Shown here one piece after another: positions 1 through 18,432 of a stretch of 64,000 nucleotides of DNA. This DNA is from Sulfurovum sp. GTDB taxonomy: Bacteria > Campylobacterota > Campylobacteria > Campylobacterales > Sulfurovaceae. The notes under the pieces were generated by a model that made no database searches, was not told the DNA's origin, and saw only the letters and a list, made by a program, of their open reading frames with translations. The stretch covers positions 62,001 to 126,000 of the forward strand of contig JALTVI010000073.1 of the NCBI GenBank assembly GCA_027049035.1. The letters run 5' to 3'. A program made the translations under genes and the position numbers. The first letter of the stretch is position 1. Every line of letters starts with the position of its first letter.

Positions 1-8071
<8,071 letters not shown>

Positions 8072-8276
8072 CCACCCGCTCTTTTCCCTGTCCGGGGAAT
8101 CCAGCATAATCCTCCCTTATAATTTCAGAAAAATCAAAGCATATTTCGATATAATACACCTCCATTTTTCCATCGTTACACAATTTCAGTGCATAAAATA
8201 TGTGTTGAGATGGTGTAACAGCCAAGCAATTCAATTCGCTCACAGAGCAAAAAACAACATTTAGAAAGGAAACGAT
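8072..8276 (+). promoter_or_regulatory. rpoC-rpsL spacer with promoter for the str operon
   Basis: The spacer is AT-rich and holds a TATAAT at 8150-8155 in the context CGATATAATACACC, a good -10 for the housekeeping sigma factor of this group, about 120 bases before rpsL. A second TATAAT lies at 8119-8124. A weak hairpin (TTCCC/GGGAA near 8086-8102) just after the rpoC stop has no T run. I infer that rpsL-rpsG-fusA has its own promoter with a leader of about 110 bases. Confidence 0.55.
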
Positions 8277-8648
8277 TTGCCAACCATTAACCAGTTGATT
8301 CGTAAAGAACGTAAAAAGGTGATCAAGAAGTCCAAATCACCAGCACTTGAGAGTTGTCCTCAAAGAAGAGGGGTATGTACAAGAGTATATACAACGACTC
8401 CAAAAAAACCAAACTCTGCTTTGAGAAAAGTAGCGAAAGTAAGACTGACATCAGGATATGAGGTGATCTCATACATCGGTGGTGAAGGTCACAACCTCCA
8501 GGAACACTCCATTGTCCTCGTACGTGGCGGTAGGGTTAAAGACCTTCCAGGGGTGAAGTATCACATTGTCCGTGGTGCACTCGATGCATCTGGTGTTGCC
8601 AACAGAAAAGTGGCAAGATCCAAATACGGAACCAAGAGGCCTAAGTAA
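8277..8648 (+). CDS. rpsL: 30S ribosomal protein S12
   Basis: S12 of the decoding centre, 123 residues, full length. The start is TTG (TTG CCA ACC ATT, read MPTI), preceded by an AAAGGAA ribosome binding site eight bases upstream; no ATG gives the conserved [10 protein letters not shown] start. The streptomycin-site segments [12 protein letters not shown] and [13 protein letters not shown] carry the normal wild-type lysines. First gene of rpsL-rpsG-fusA. Confidence 0.97.
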   Translation: MPTINQLIRKERKKVIKKSKSPALESCPQRRGVCTRVYTTTPKKPNSALRKVAKVRLTSGYEVISYIGGEGHNLQEHSIVLVRGGRVKDLPGVKYHIVRGALDASGVANRKVARSKYGTKRPK

Positions 8649-9270
<622 letters not shown>

Positions 9271-9281
9271 GGAAGTAACGT

Positions 9282-11372
<2,091 letters not shown>

Positions 11373-11374
11373 TC

Positions 11375-11476
11375 TTTCGCAGTATTTCACTGCATCTTTG
11401 AAGGAGTGGCTCAGTCATGTACTGGGCGTACACTCCTTCACCACAACCTTCAAATTTACAGCAAACTACTGCGAAA
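11375..11476 (+). terminator. nested hairpin after fusA
   Basis: Three coaxial inverted repeats directly after the fusA stop: outer TTTCGCAGTA (11375-11384) with TACTGCGAAA (11467-11476), middle TGAAGGAGTG (11399-11408) with CACTCCTTCA (11431-11440), inner CAGT (11412-11415) with ACTG (11421-11424). A competing hairpin GCAGT-ATTTC-ACTGC (11379-11393) would use the 5' outer arm. There is no clear T run, so it may be a Rho-independent-like end, a 3' stabiliser or a small structured RNA; the role is open. Confidence 0.45.
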
Positions 11477-11521
11477 TCTTTTCGTATCATATAAAGTTTT
11501 AATTTTTAATTCTCTCCAACA

Positions 11522-11557
11522 TTCGGTTGCTCATTACTCACTACTCATTGCTCATTC
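11522..11557 (-). repeat. type B heptamer array (four GAG units)
   Basis: On the minus strand GAG occurs at an exact 7-base period four times (plus-strand CTC at 11530, 11537, 11544, 11551), followed by the flank CAACCGAA (plus TTCGGTTG, 11522-11529). It ends 3 bases before the -10 of the next gene and so occupies its -35 region. It has the same layout as the arrays at 18363, 19103 and inside ciaB. Confidence 0.7.
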
Positions 11558-11560
11558 TGG

Positions 11561-11566
11561 TACAAT
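11561..11566 (+). promoter_or_regulatory. -10 box of the 121-residue gene
   Basis: TACAAT sits in the small palindrome TGGTA-CAA-TACCA (11558-11570), 31 bases before the ATG at 11597. The heptamer array lies immediately upstream. Confidence 0.45.
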
Positions 11567-11596
11567 ACCACCATAAAAGCAAAAGGAAACCATGTT

Positions 11597-11962
11597 ATGA
11601 AAGTGATCATCGACCTTATTGAAGATATCCGCGAGTCGATCGCCAATGCGGAAACGTACCGGCTTATGGCCGGACTTCTAAAAGAGGATGGCAATGACCC
11701 GTCAAAGCTTGTTTATGCGGGTGAAGCGCCAATTAACGGATACACCATAGACCATGAAGCAAAGCAGCTGCGTTTTTTTATTGACGGAAGCGAAAATGAG
11801 GTATTGATAGGGGATCTTATCCCGGAGCTGCTTATTTTGGATATGGATGCGATGATGTATGAACTGCGGCTCGATGTCAATGCACAGTTCAGCGATATGA
11901 AGATTGTGGGGTTTGGCAAGAATGATGAAGAACAGCGTTATGTGATCTTCATCAAAATATAG
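11597..11962 (+). CDS. hypothetical acidic protein, 121 residues
   Basis: I do not recognise the family. The product is soluble, acidic, without signal peptide or membrane segment. It begins with an amphipathic helix (MKVIIDLIEDIRESIANAET), has a central stretch with alternating hydrophobic residues (LRFFIDGSENEVLIGDLIPE) and ends in a strand-like YVIFIKI. The start is ATG at 11597, after AAAAGGAAAC; an ATG five bases earlier meets a stop after one codon. It stands alone between fusA and a converging gene. Confidence 0.75.
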   Translation: MKVIIDLIEDIRESIANAETYRLMAGLLKEDGNDPSKLVYAGEAPINGYTIDHEAKQLRFFIDGSENEVLIGDLIPELLILDMDAMMYELRLDVNAQFSDMKIVGFGKNDEEQRYVIFIKI

Positions 11963-11964
11963 TA

Positions 11965-12303
11965 CTATGCGTAAATGGACTCTTTGCCAAACTCTTTGGT
12001 AAGCAATGCGTAAAAGAGTGCTCTGTACTTATTTCGGTTGGATGTTCCCATCTTTTCACATACAGCTTTGATAGCGCGATCAAGTTTGTCAGAATCTTCC
12101 AACCCAAGTTTTTTGATAAGGAAATTCTTTTTAACTGTTTCGAGTTCGCTGCTGTCTGAACATGAAACAGTTTCTGAATCTTTATTGTGAATTGAAGGCC
12201 CCAGCCCCTTGGTTACTGCGGCAATCAATGCCTCATCGAGTCCCAGCCCCAGATCTTTGGATGCTTTGCTGTAGAGTGCGATCTTCTCATCGAGTTTGCT
12301 CAT
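11965..12303 (-). CDS. DUF2853 family protein
   Basis: Small soluble protein of 112 residues resembling the DUF2853 family (MSKLDEKIALYSK start; C-terminal repeat of the helical pattern LDRAIKAVCEKMGTSNRNKYRALFYALL). Function unknown. The frame is open 60 bases further upstream, but ATG at 12303 fits the family start and lies 32 bases after an ATTATA (TATAAT on the minus strand, 12335-12340) and next to a GGAAG site. It converges with the preceding plus-strand gene with a 2-base gap. Confidence 0.75.
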   Translation of the reverse strand: MSKLDEKIALYSKASKDLGLGLDEALIAAVTKGLGPSIHNKDSETVSCSDSSELETVKKNFLIKKLGLEDSDKLDRAIKAVCEKMGTSNRNKYRALFYALLTKEFGKESIYA

Positions 12304-12359
12304 TTTTCTTCCTTTTTTAGTGAAATTGACTTTTATTATAGCTATATAAGCATGATAGG

Positions 12360-12593
12360 TCAAATTTCACGTGGACTTTGAGCGAAGAGAAGCCAGTTCA
12401 GACTGATACGGTTTTGATGACAAAAGTGTGCGAGTGCCTCGTAGGGAAGCTTGTTGCGCCGCTTGATGACGGCAAAGTACTGTGGATCGAGACCCAGGGC
12501 CTGTGCGATCTCTCTGTCCTTTATTTTGGTACGCTGATATGTGTGCATCAGCACTTCACGTACCCGTCCCATAACATCTGTAAACGTGATCAT
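12360..12593 (-). CDS. small helix-turn-helix protein, phage CI repressor type
   Basis: A 77-residue protein that is little more than a DNA-binding domain: the segment KDREIAQALGLDPQYFAVIK fits helix-turn-helix positions 2 and 3, and the ending ISLNWLLF is typical of the N-terminal domain of CI-like repressors. No peptidase or oligomerisation domain follows. ATG follows AAAGGAGTCGT, a strong site. An inverted repeat ATGTCA-GAT-TGACAT lies 61 bases upstream. There are no other phage genes, so it is more likely a resident regulator than a prophage relic. Confidence 0.7.
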   Translation of the reverse strand: MITFTDVMGRVREVLMHTYQRTKIKDREIAQALGLDPQYFAVIKRRNKLPYEALAHFCHQNRISLNWLLFAQSPREI

Positions 12594-12653
12594 ACGACTC
12601 CTTTGGTATGGAATGGTGTATGATAGCAGCTTCAGAATGCAGGGACTTTTTTG

Positions 12654-12668
12654 ATGTCAGATTGACAT
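12654..12668. promoter_or_regulatory. inverted repeat ATGTCA-GAT-TGACAT, possible operator
   Basis: Perfect 6-base arms with a 3-base centre, between the stop of queF and the start of the HTH gene. Size and symmetry suit a dimeric HTH repressor, so autoregulation is a reasonable guess. It could also be a weak terminator for queF, but the minus strand gives A rather than T after the stem. Confidence 0.35.
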
Positions 12669-12672
12669 ATTT

Positions 12673-13050
12673 TTACATCGTCTCCGAGTCGATCGTGATG
12701 ACGGTGTGGACATTGCCTCTGGGGTTGAAGTCGGCAACGAGCTTCATCGATTTTGGCTGGAGTTTGCTGTAGAGCGTGTCGAAGATCTCATTGGCGGAGT
12801 TTTCATGTGAAATGTAGCGGTACATGAAGGAGTTGATGTAGAGCTTGAGCGCTTTGAGTTCGATGACCTTGCTGTCTGGAACATAGGTGAGTGTCAGTTT
12901 CGCAAAATCGGGGTAGCCCGATCGTGGACAGAGGCACATGAACTCCGGCAGCTCGATATTGATCTCGTAACTCTTTTTGTGTTCGTTGGGCCAGTAGTTC
13001 TCTTCTGCATTGATGTCAAATTCTCTGATCTCTTTTTCGCCGTATTTCAT
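12673..13050 (-). CDS. queF: 7-cyano-7-deazaguanine reductase (preQ1 synthase)
   Basis: Reduces preQ0 to preQ1 with NADPH in queuosine synthesis. 125 residues, the short unimodular type. The active-site segment CLCPRSGYPDF (near residue 38-50) carries the nucleophilic cysteine, followed by the conserved LKALKLYINSFMYR and HENSANEI segments. Starts 3 bases after the upstream EAL-type gene, with AAGGAT as ribosome binding site, so it is probably co-transcribed with gyrB. Confidence 0.93.
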   Translation of the reverse strand: MKYGEKEIREFDINAEENYWPNEHKKSYEINIELPEFMCLCPRSGYPDFAKLTLTYVPDSKVIELKALKLYINSFMYRYISHENSANEIFDTLYSKLQPKSMKLVADFNPRGNVHTVITIDSETM

Positions 13051-13053
13051 CGG

Positions 13054-14490
13054 TTATCCTTTGTTGTATTTTTCTATTAGTTGTGTTTCACTCAGTGCCC
13101 TGGCGATGCCAAAGCCCTGCAGGTAGTCGATACCAAGAGCAATGAGCTCCTTTTTCTGTCTCTCTTTGTCTACCCATTTTGCCACCGTGGTAATGTGCAG
13201 CTCTTTTGCCATCTGAATGAGGGAAGCGAGCATCGCACGGGTATGTTTCTCGTCAAGCTTTGTGACATAGTCGCGGTCGAACTGTACCAGATCAAAATCA
13301 AAGTGTTTCATGTACTCCATTGATGCGTTGGAGGAGCCGAAGTTGTCGATGGCAATGCGTATACCCTTGGTGCGGAAGCAGTTGAGTGTTTTGAGGTAGC
13401 CGCTGAGGTTATGGTGTGTCTTGCGCTCGTAGAGTTCGATGATGATACGTCCGGGATCGACCCCCAGGTTTTCCAGTTTTTCAAAAAATGTGTTTTGGAA
13501 CGACTCATCACGCAGGGAGAATGGTGAAAGATTGAAAGAGAGGGAAACGTTTTCATCAATGAGAGGAAGCAGCTCCAGCACATGTTCAAGAAGTGCCATA
13601 TCGTATACTCTGCCAAGTCCGAGACGGTTGATGACAGGCAGATAGATGCGTGGCAGTATCTCTCCGCTCTGTGGAGTTCTGAGTTTGGCTGAGACTTCAT
13701 AGATATCGACCCTGTCTGTGTGGGTATTCAGCAGTGGTCTGAAAGAGAGTACCAGTGAGCGTTTGTCGAGAGCGGAAGTGATGCACTGCTCGATTTCACT
13801 GAGTGCTTTCGAGTCACTAATCAGCTGTTTCGTCCTGCCGGAATCCTCTTTCTGTTTCTCCTGCATAGTAAGCAGATCTTTGAGGTGCTGGATATCCTTG
13901 GTGATATCTTCTCCGGTATTGGTAATGACGGCAAAGGCGTAGTCGAGTTCGATTGTTTCAATTGTATGATTCTGCTCGATAAACCTTTTTAGTGCCTTTT
14001 CGATATGGGGGGCCTCTTTCTCCAGCGCAACAATGAATTCCGCACCATAGCGCCTGGCAATGACCGCTTTTGGGAAACCGGCCTCATGAAGCATATCGTT
14101 AAGTCGGTGAATCAGGGTGTAGAGCAGTCGGTTGACCTCATAGGTACTGTAGTTCTCATTGATAGTAGAGAGGTTTTTGACCACAAATAGTACCAGTGTC
14201 TTGGGGTGAAACTGTTCGAGTTTTTTGACAAAGGCACGCTCATTGAACCCTTGCGTGGTCTGGTCAAGCAGACTCTCTTTAACGCTGAGCTCCATCAGGA
14301 AGTAGATGAAGTAGACTGTTACAAAGAGCAGGCTGCCAAAGAGTACAGCACTCTCTGTATCGAAAGAAATACTGCTGTCTCTGAAAAAGATACTGTAAAA
14401 GACTAGAGAGATGAGCAGAACGACAGGAATACCGGCACGCAGTGCCAGCTTGAAGCGTCGTTCGCGCTCTTCAAGTTCAGAGAGGAGCAT
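13054..14490 (-). CDS. membrane protein with degenerate GGDEF and EAL domains
   Basis: 478 residues: two membrane helices in the first 75 residues, a GGDEF-like region (about 85-210) in which the signature is replaced by RRYGAEF, and an EAL-like region (about 230-475). In the EAL part the signature position reads YEVSAKLRT instead of EALLR, and the later glutamate/DD motifs read ELYERK and IDNFG, so both domains have lost expected catalytic residues. It is more likely a c-di-GMP sensor or scaffold than an enzyme. Its ATG overlaps the gyrB stop (TAATG), an unusual coupling for a signalling protein. Confidence 0.85.
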   Translation of the reverse strand: MLLSELEERERRFKLALRAGIPVVLLISLVFYSIFFRDSSISFDTESAVLFGSLLFVTVYFIYFLMELSVKESLLDQTTQGFNERAFVKKLEQFHPKTLVLFVVKNLSTINENYSTYEVNRLLYTLIHRLNDMLHEAGFPKAVIARRYGAEFIVALEKEAPHIEKALKRFIEQNHTIETIELDYAFAVITNTGEDITKDIQHLKDLLTMQEKQKEDSGRTKQLISDSKALSEIEQCITSALDKRSLVLSFRPLLNTHTDRVDIYEVSAKLRTPQSGEILPRIYLPVINRLGLGRVYDMALLEHVLELLPLIDENVSLSFNLSPFSLRDESFQNTFFEKLENLGVDPGRIIIELYERKTHHNLSGYLKTLNCFRTKGIRIAIDNFGSSNASMEYMKHFDFDLVQFDRDYVTKLDEKHTRAMLASLIQMAKELHITTVAKWVDKERQKKELIALGIDYLQGFGIARALSETQLIEKYNKG

Positions 14491-16805
14491 TAGACATCCA
14501 GATGTTTGACATCTTTGGCATGCTGCTCAATATAGTTTCGGCGTGGTTCCACTTCGTCACCCATAAAGAGTGTAAAGGTTTCACTTGCCTCTTCGGTGTC
14601 GTCTATCTTGACCTTGAGCAGGCTTCTGTTCTCCGGTGTCATCGTCGTCTCCCAAAGCTGTTCGGGGTTCATTTCACCAAGACCTTTGTAGCGTTGGATG
14701 TAGGCGCCCTTCTTGGCATTGGCTTCGACCTGTTCAAAGAGTTCGAGCAGGTCTTTGTCCTTGAACTCGTCGGTGATGTGTTCCTGGATTTTCTGGTGGA
14801 TATGGATCGCCTCATTGTAGTGCGGGTTGGTAAAGAGAATATCATCAATGATCAGCTCCTCAAGGCCGTCGTTGGTCTGTACATAATAGTGGAGACGATC
14901 TTCTGAAACAGCTTTGTTTAGGATGTTGTACCCTAGGTCGGCAATGTATTTTTCAATCGTTTTTGCCAGTGTCTGGTTGTCTGTACCGACAATGTCGGGA
15001 TTTTCAATCATATAGCGTAGTACCTCCACCAGTGCGAACCGTTTTTCGATCTCTTTGAGGGTCATACGGTAGTAGGCAACCAGCTTGAAGAGGTCAATGA
15101 GGTCGTTACGTCCCATCGTTTCGCTTTCGATGACATCGATACCGTTTTCAATGAGGAAGTCGTTGAGTGCCTTGTCATCTTTGAGGTAGGTTTCGTTCTT
15201 CCCCTTCTTGTATCGGTAGAGCGGCGGTTGTGCAAGATAGAGATACCCTTTCTCGATGATCGGGCGGAGGAAGCGGAAAAAGAAGGTCATCAGCAGTGTC
15301 TGGATATGGCTTCCGTCAACGTCGGCATCGGTCATAATGATAATCTTGTGGTAACGCAGTTTCTCTTCATCGAACTCGTCACCGATACCACAGCCAAGTG
15401 CGGTGATCATATTCTTAATCTCGTCAGATTTCAATATCTTCTCAAGGCGCGCCTTCTCGACATTGAGGATCTTACCCTTTAGCGGTAGAATCGCCTGGAA
15501 GACACGGTCACGCCCCTGTTTTGCCGAACCGCCTGCAGAGTCCCCCTCGACCAGATAGATCTCTGAAATCTCCGGGTCTTTGCTCTGGCAGTCTGCCAGT
15601 TTCCCCGGAAGGGTACCGACACTCATGGAGTCCTTGCGTTTGACCAGGTCGCGTGCACGCTTTGCTGCATCACGCCCTTTGGCTGCCAGCAGTACCTGTG
15701 CCATGATCGCCTTGGCTTCGATGGGGTTCTCTTCGAGGTATTTGTTGAAACGCTCTGTAAAGAACTTCTGAACCAGCGGACGTACATAGCTTGACCCCAG
15801 TTTTCCTTTGGTTTGCCCCTCGAACTGTGGTTCGGGTACACGTACGGAGACAATGGCGACCAGTCCCTCTTTACAGTCATCCCCCGTAATTTTGGTGTTC
15901 TTCTCTTTTGCATTTGCGTTTTTGGCAATGTAGCTTGAGAGAGAACGAGTAAGACCGGCTCTGAAGCCCGCTTCGTGTGTGCCGCCTTCAGGGGTTTTGA
16001 TGTTGTTGACAAACGAAAGTGTCTTCTCGCTGTCAGAGTCGTTGTACATCAGTGCAATGTCGATCTCTATGTCATCCATTTTGCCCTGGAAGAACTGCGG
16101 GTTTGAGATGGGTGTTTTGGTGTTCATATCTTCGACAAACTGCTTGATGCCGCCTTCGAAATGGTACTTCTCTTTCGTACCGTCACGTTCGTCCTTGAAC
16201 TCGATAGTGATACGCGGATTAAGGTAGCAGAGCTCTTTGAATCGCTTCATCAGAATCTCTTTTTGGAACTCCACGCTTTCGGTAAAGATGGTCTCATCCG
16301 GCCAGAACTCTATTCTGGTACCGGTCTTTCGTGTCGTACCGGTGATTTCCAGCGGCTTTTGCGGAATACCTTTTTCGAAATCCTGCTCGTGAATGTTTCC
16401 GTCACGGAAAACAGTCAGATGCAGTCTGCTTGAGAGGGCGTTGACGACGGAGACCCCGACCCCGTGCAGACCGCCTGAGACTTTGTAGGTATCTTTGTCG
16501 AATTTCCCTCCAGCGTGCAGTACGGTCAGAACGACGGTTGCTGCAGAGATCTTCTCGGTAGGGTGCTCGGCGACGGGAATCCCCCGTCCGTTGTCCTCGA
16601 TGATGGCCGAACCGGCTTTGGTAAGGGTGACTTTGATCGTGTCACAGAACCCTGCCATCGCTTCATCGATGGAGTTGTCGACCACTTCGTAGACCAGATG
16701 GTGAAGCCCTTTGGTTGAGGTATCACCGATATACATTCCAGGTCTTTTCCGAACCGCTTCGAGCCCTTTGAGGACCTTGATATTGCCAGCACCGTATTCT
16801 GCCAT
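14490..16805 (-). CDS. gyrB: DNA gyrase subunit B
   Basis: ATPase subunit of gyrase, 771 residues. The GHKL ATP site is visible (EVVDNSIDEAMAG, DNGRGIPV, GGLHGVGVSVVNAL) and the Toprim domain has EGDSAGGSAKQGRDR and DADVDGSHI. Gyrase-type C-terminal end (MGDEVEPRRNYIEQHA). It leads a minus-strand unit gyrB, GGDEF/EAL, queF. dnaA/dnaN/recF are not nearby. Confidence 0.97.
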   Translation of the reverse strand: MAEYGAGNIKVLKGLEAVRKRPGMYIGDTSTKGLHHLVYEVVDNSIDEAMAGFCDTIKVTLTKAGSAIIEDNGRGIPVAEHPTEKISAATVVLTVLHAGGKFDKDTYKVSGGLHGVGVSVVNALSSRLHLTVFRDGNIHEQDFEKGIPQKPLEITGTTRKTGTRIEFWPDETIFTESVEFQKEILMKRFKELCYLNPRITIEFKDERDGTKEKYHFEGGIKQFVEDMNTKTPISNPQFFQGKMDDIEIDIALMYNDSDSEKTLSFVNNIKTPEGGTHEAGFRAGLTRSLSSYIAKNANAKEKNTKITGDDCKEGLVAIVSVRVPEPQFEGQTKGKLGSSYVRPLVQKFFTERFNKYLEENPIEAKAIMAQVLLAAKGRDAAKRARDLVKRKDSMSVGTLPGKLADCQSKDPEISEIYLVEGDSAGGSAKQGRDRVFQAILPLKGKILNVEKARLEKILKSDEIKNMITALGCGIGDEFDEEKLRYHKIIIMTDADVDGSHIQTLLMTFFFRFLRPIIEKGYLYLAQPPLYRYKKGKNETYLKDDKALNDFLIENGIDVIESETMGRNDLIDLFKLVAYYRMTLKEIEKRFALVEVLRYMIENPDIVGTDNQTLAKTIEKYIADLGYNILNKAVSEDRLHYYVQTNDGLEELIIDDILFTNPHYNEAIHIHQKIQEHITDEFKDKDLLELFEQVEANAKKGAYIQRYKGLGEMNPEQLWETTMTPENRSLLKVKIDDTEEASETFTLFMGDEVEPRRNYIEQHAKDVKHLDV

Positions 16806-17267
16806 AATTGACTCCGTTTTTTGGGGTATTAATTATATATATTTTATCGAAATAAACTTACAGAAAGCGTGGTATACAGGGCATTTGGGAGGAATTTGAG
16901 AGGGGTAGGCGTAAAAGTGGTTTTTGGTGTCCTGATTAGGGATGAATTATGCTCTTTTTGTGGTCTGTTTTTTGTTTTTTATGCCAGGCTATGGAAGCTA
17001 CTCTGTCTTAGAATATTTTTGCTATTTTGAGGGAGGTTTTGTATTTAACGTTCTTCTTCATTTCTTTTTTTCTTTGTTCTCGTGACAAAGAAAAAAGAGA
17101 AACAAAGCAAAACTAGCGAATAGCGGTTTGTGACAGCAAAAGTTTCTTTAGTAAAGAAAAAAAGAAAACACGATAACGCGTGGCCTTTTATTGTATTTCC
17201 TTGACTATGGAAAAGTGATTTGGTTTGTATTTTATATGCGTTTTTCTTCACTCTTCACTCTCCACTC
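16806..17267. other. gene-free region upstream of gyrB with purine/pyrimidine inverted repeats
   Basis: The first 60 bases (AT-rich, TATATATA near 16832-16842) probably hold the gyrB promoter. From 17061 to 17168 lies a homopurine/homopyrimidine block. TTTCTTTTTTTCTTT at 17061-17075 is the exact inverse complement of 17153-17167. The same left arm can instead pair with 17085-17099 around the loop TCTCGTG, and a second small hairpin TTTCTTTA-G-TAAAGAAA sits at 17143-17159. A 68-codon frame crosses it but is low in complexity and I do not count it as a gene. Confidence 0.5.
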
Positions 17268-17273
17268 TCATAG
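17246..17273 (-). repeat. heptamer array at the tsaD stop
   Basis: CTTCACT, CTTCACT, CTCCACT and CTCATAG follow each other at 7-base period on the plus strand. Read on the minus strand it is an AGTGAAG-type array starting in the tsaD stop codon (17268-17270). No GGTATGC hairpin follows, so it looks like a partial member of the type A family. Confidence 0.6.
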
Positions 17274-18281
17274 CATTGTTCCTGCCGTCTGCTTCTTCGT
17301 ACTGACAATATCTATGGCATTGGGGTCGATGAACTGCTCTCTTTCGTATGCGTCTATGGCGTAGCGTCCTATCATCGCGGCGTTGTCGGAGCAGTACTCC
17401 AGCGGGGCGGTGTGCATCGTTTTACCAAATTCGGCACAGAGGGTTTCGTAGGCGCTGCGCAGGTACCGGTTGGCCGAAGCGCCGCCGACGATGGCGAAGT
17501 CTTTAATGGGTTCGGCTTTGAAGATCTTCTTGCTCTTTTGCAGCAGGTGCAGTTTGACCGCTTTCTGGAAAGAGGCGGCAAGGTCGCGTTTGTCTTGTTC
17601 GCTCATCGCATCGGGGCCGCCAAGCTTCTCTATCTCAAGGCGTACGGCGTTTTTCAGTCCCGAAAGCGAAAAGGCGATCAGTTTGGAGTTGCGAAGGGGT
17701 ACGGGAAGATCGAAACGGTTCTCATCCCCCTCTTTGGCCAGCGCTTCGATGATGGGACCGCCGGGATAGCCAAGGCCCATCATCTTGGCAGTTTTGTCGA
17801 AGCTCTCACCCACACTGTCATCCATGGAGGTGGCAAGGATCTCCATCTTCTCAAAACTCTCTACGCGGAGCACCATCGTATGACCGCCGGAGATCAGCAG
17901 TACCAGCATCGGAAAGCGGGTCGGTTTTTCGATGAAGAGCGAATAGATATGTCCCTTAAGGTGATGGACGGGGATGAGCGGGATCTTCAGCAGCGTCGCA
18001 AGCGTCTTTGCCATGGCGATCCCCTCAAGCAGTGTGACACCGAGTCCCGGCTGGTTGGTGACGGCAACTGCCTTGAGAGTGTCGAAGTAGGGCTTGGTCT
18101 CTTCAAGAATGTTCGGCAGTGCCACGGCATGAAGTCTGGAAGCGAGTTCAGGTACCACACCGCCGTAACAGGCGTGTTCGGCCTCCTGGGATATCTTTTT
18201 GTGATAAAGAAGAGCTTTTGTTGTGATGTCGGTAACGGCGATGGAGCTGTCGTCGCAGCTGCTCTCTATGCTGAGGATCAT
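17268..18281 (-). CDS. tsaD: tRNA N6-threonylcarbamoyladenosine transferase
   Basis: Transfers the threonylcarbamoyl group to A37 of ANN-decoding tRNAs, working with TsaB and TsaE. 337 residues. The metal-binding HHLKGH motif (near residue 108), the GGHTMVL, VGGASANRYLR and DNAAMIG motifs of the ASKHA fold are all present. The first codons (ATGATCCTC) lie in a near-perfect palindrome with their own upstream sequence, so AAGGA, the likely ribosome binding site, can pair with the coding start. Confidence 0.96.
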   Translation of the reverse strand: MILSIESSCDDSSIAVTDITTKALLYHKKISQEAEHACYGGVVPELASRLHAVALPNILEETKPYFDTLKAVAVTNQPGLGVTLLEGIAMAKTLATLLKIPLIPVHHLKGHIYSLFIEKPTRFPMLVLLISGGHTMVLRVESFEKMEILATSMDDSVGESFDKTAKMMGLGYPGGPIIEALAKEGDENRFDLPVPLRNSKLIAFSLSGLKNAVRLEIEKLGGPDAMSEQDKRDLAASFQKAVKLHLLQKSKKIFKAEPIKDFAIVGGASANRYLRSAYETLCAEFGKTMHTAPLEYCSDNAAMIGRYAIDAYEREQFIDPNAIDIVSTKKQTAGTML

Positions 18282-18360
18282 GCATGATCCTTAGTTAGTG
18301 AATAGTGAATAGTGAATAGTGAATAGTGTTGGTATGCGTTGCTACGCAACGCTTCTATTT
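18271..18360 (+). repeat. type A heptamer element 1
   Basis: Parts in order: a 24-base palindrome at 18271-18294 centred on the start codon region of tsaD (one G-T pair); four TAGTGAA heptamers at 18296-18323 plus a partial TAGTGTT; then GGTATGC with hairpin GCGTTGC-TAC-GCAACGC at 18336-18352 and TTCTATTTT. A type B array follows directly. Confidence 0.75.
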
Positions 18361-18362
18361 TG

Positions 18363-18399
18363 TTTGGGTTGCTCGTGGCTCGTGGCTCTCTGCTCACTA
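18363..18399 (-). repeat. type B heptamer array
   Basis: Plus-strand CTC at 18372, 18379, 18386 and 18393 (GAG on the minus strand, period 7), next to the flank TTTGGGTTG (18363-18371, i.e. CAACCCAAA on the minus strand). The heptamers differ from those at 11522 (here mostly GCTCGTG) but spacing, copy number and flank agree. Confidence 0.65.
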
Positions 18400-18432
18400 A
18401 TAGCTCCTTGTTTTCTATGACTTTTGATAAAA

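Noticed and set aside
17045-17251. A 68-codon minus-strand frame
   Set aside because: Low-complexity Phe/Lys-rich product made by the purine/pyrimidine inverted repeats; not a convincing protein.
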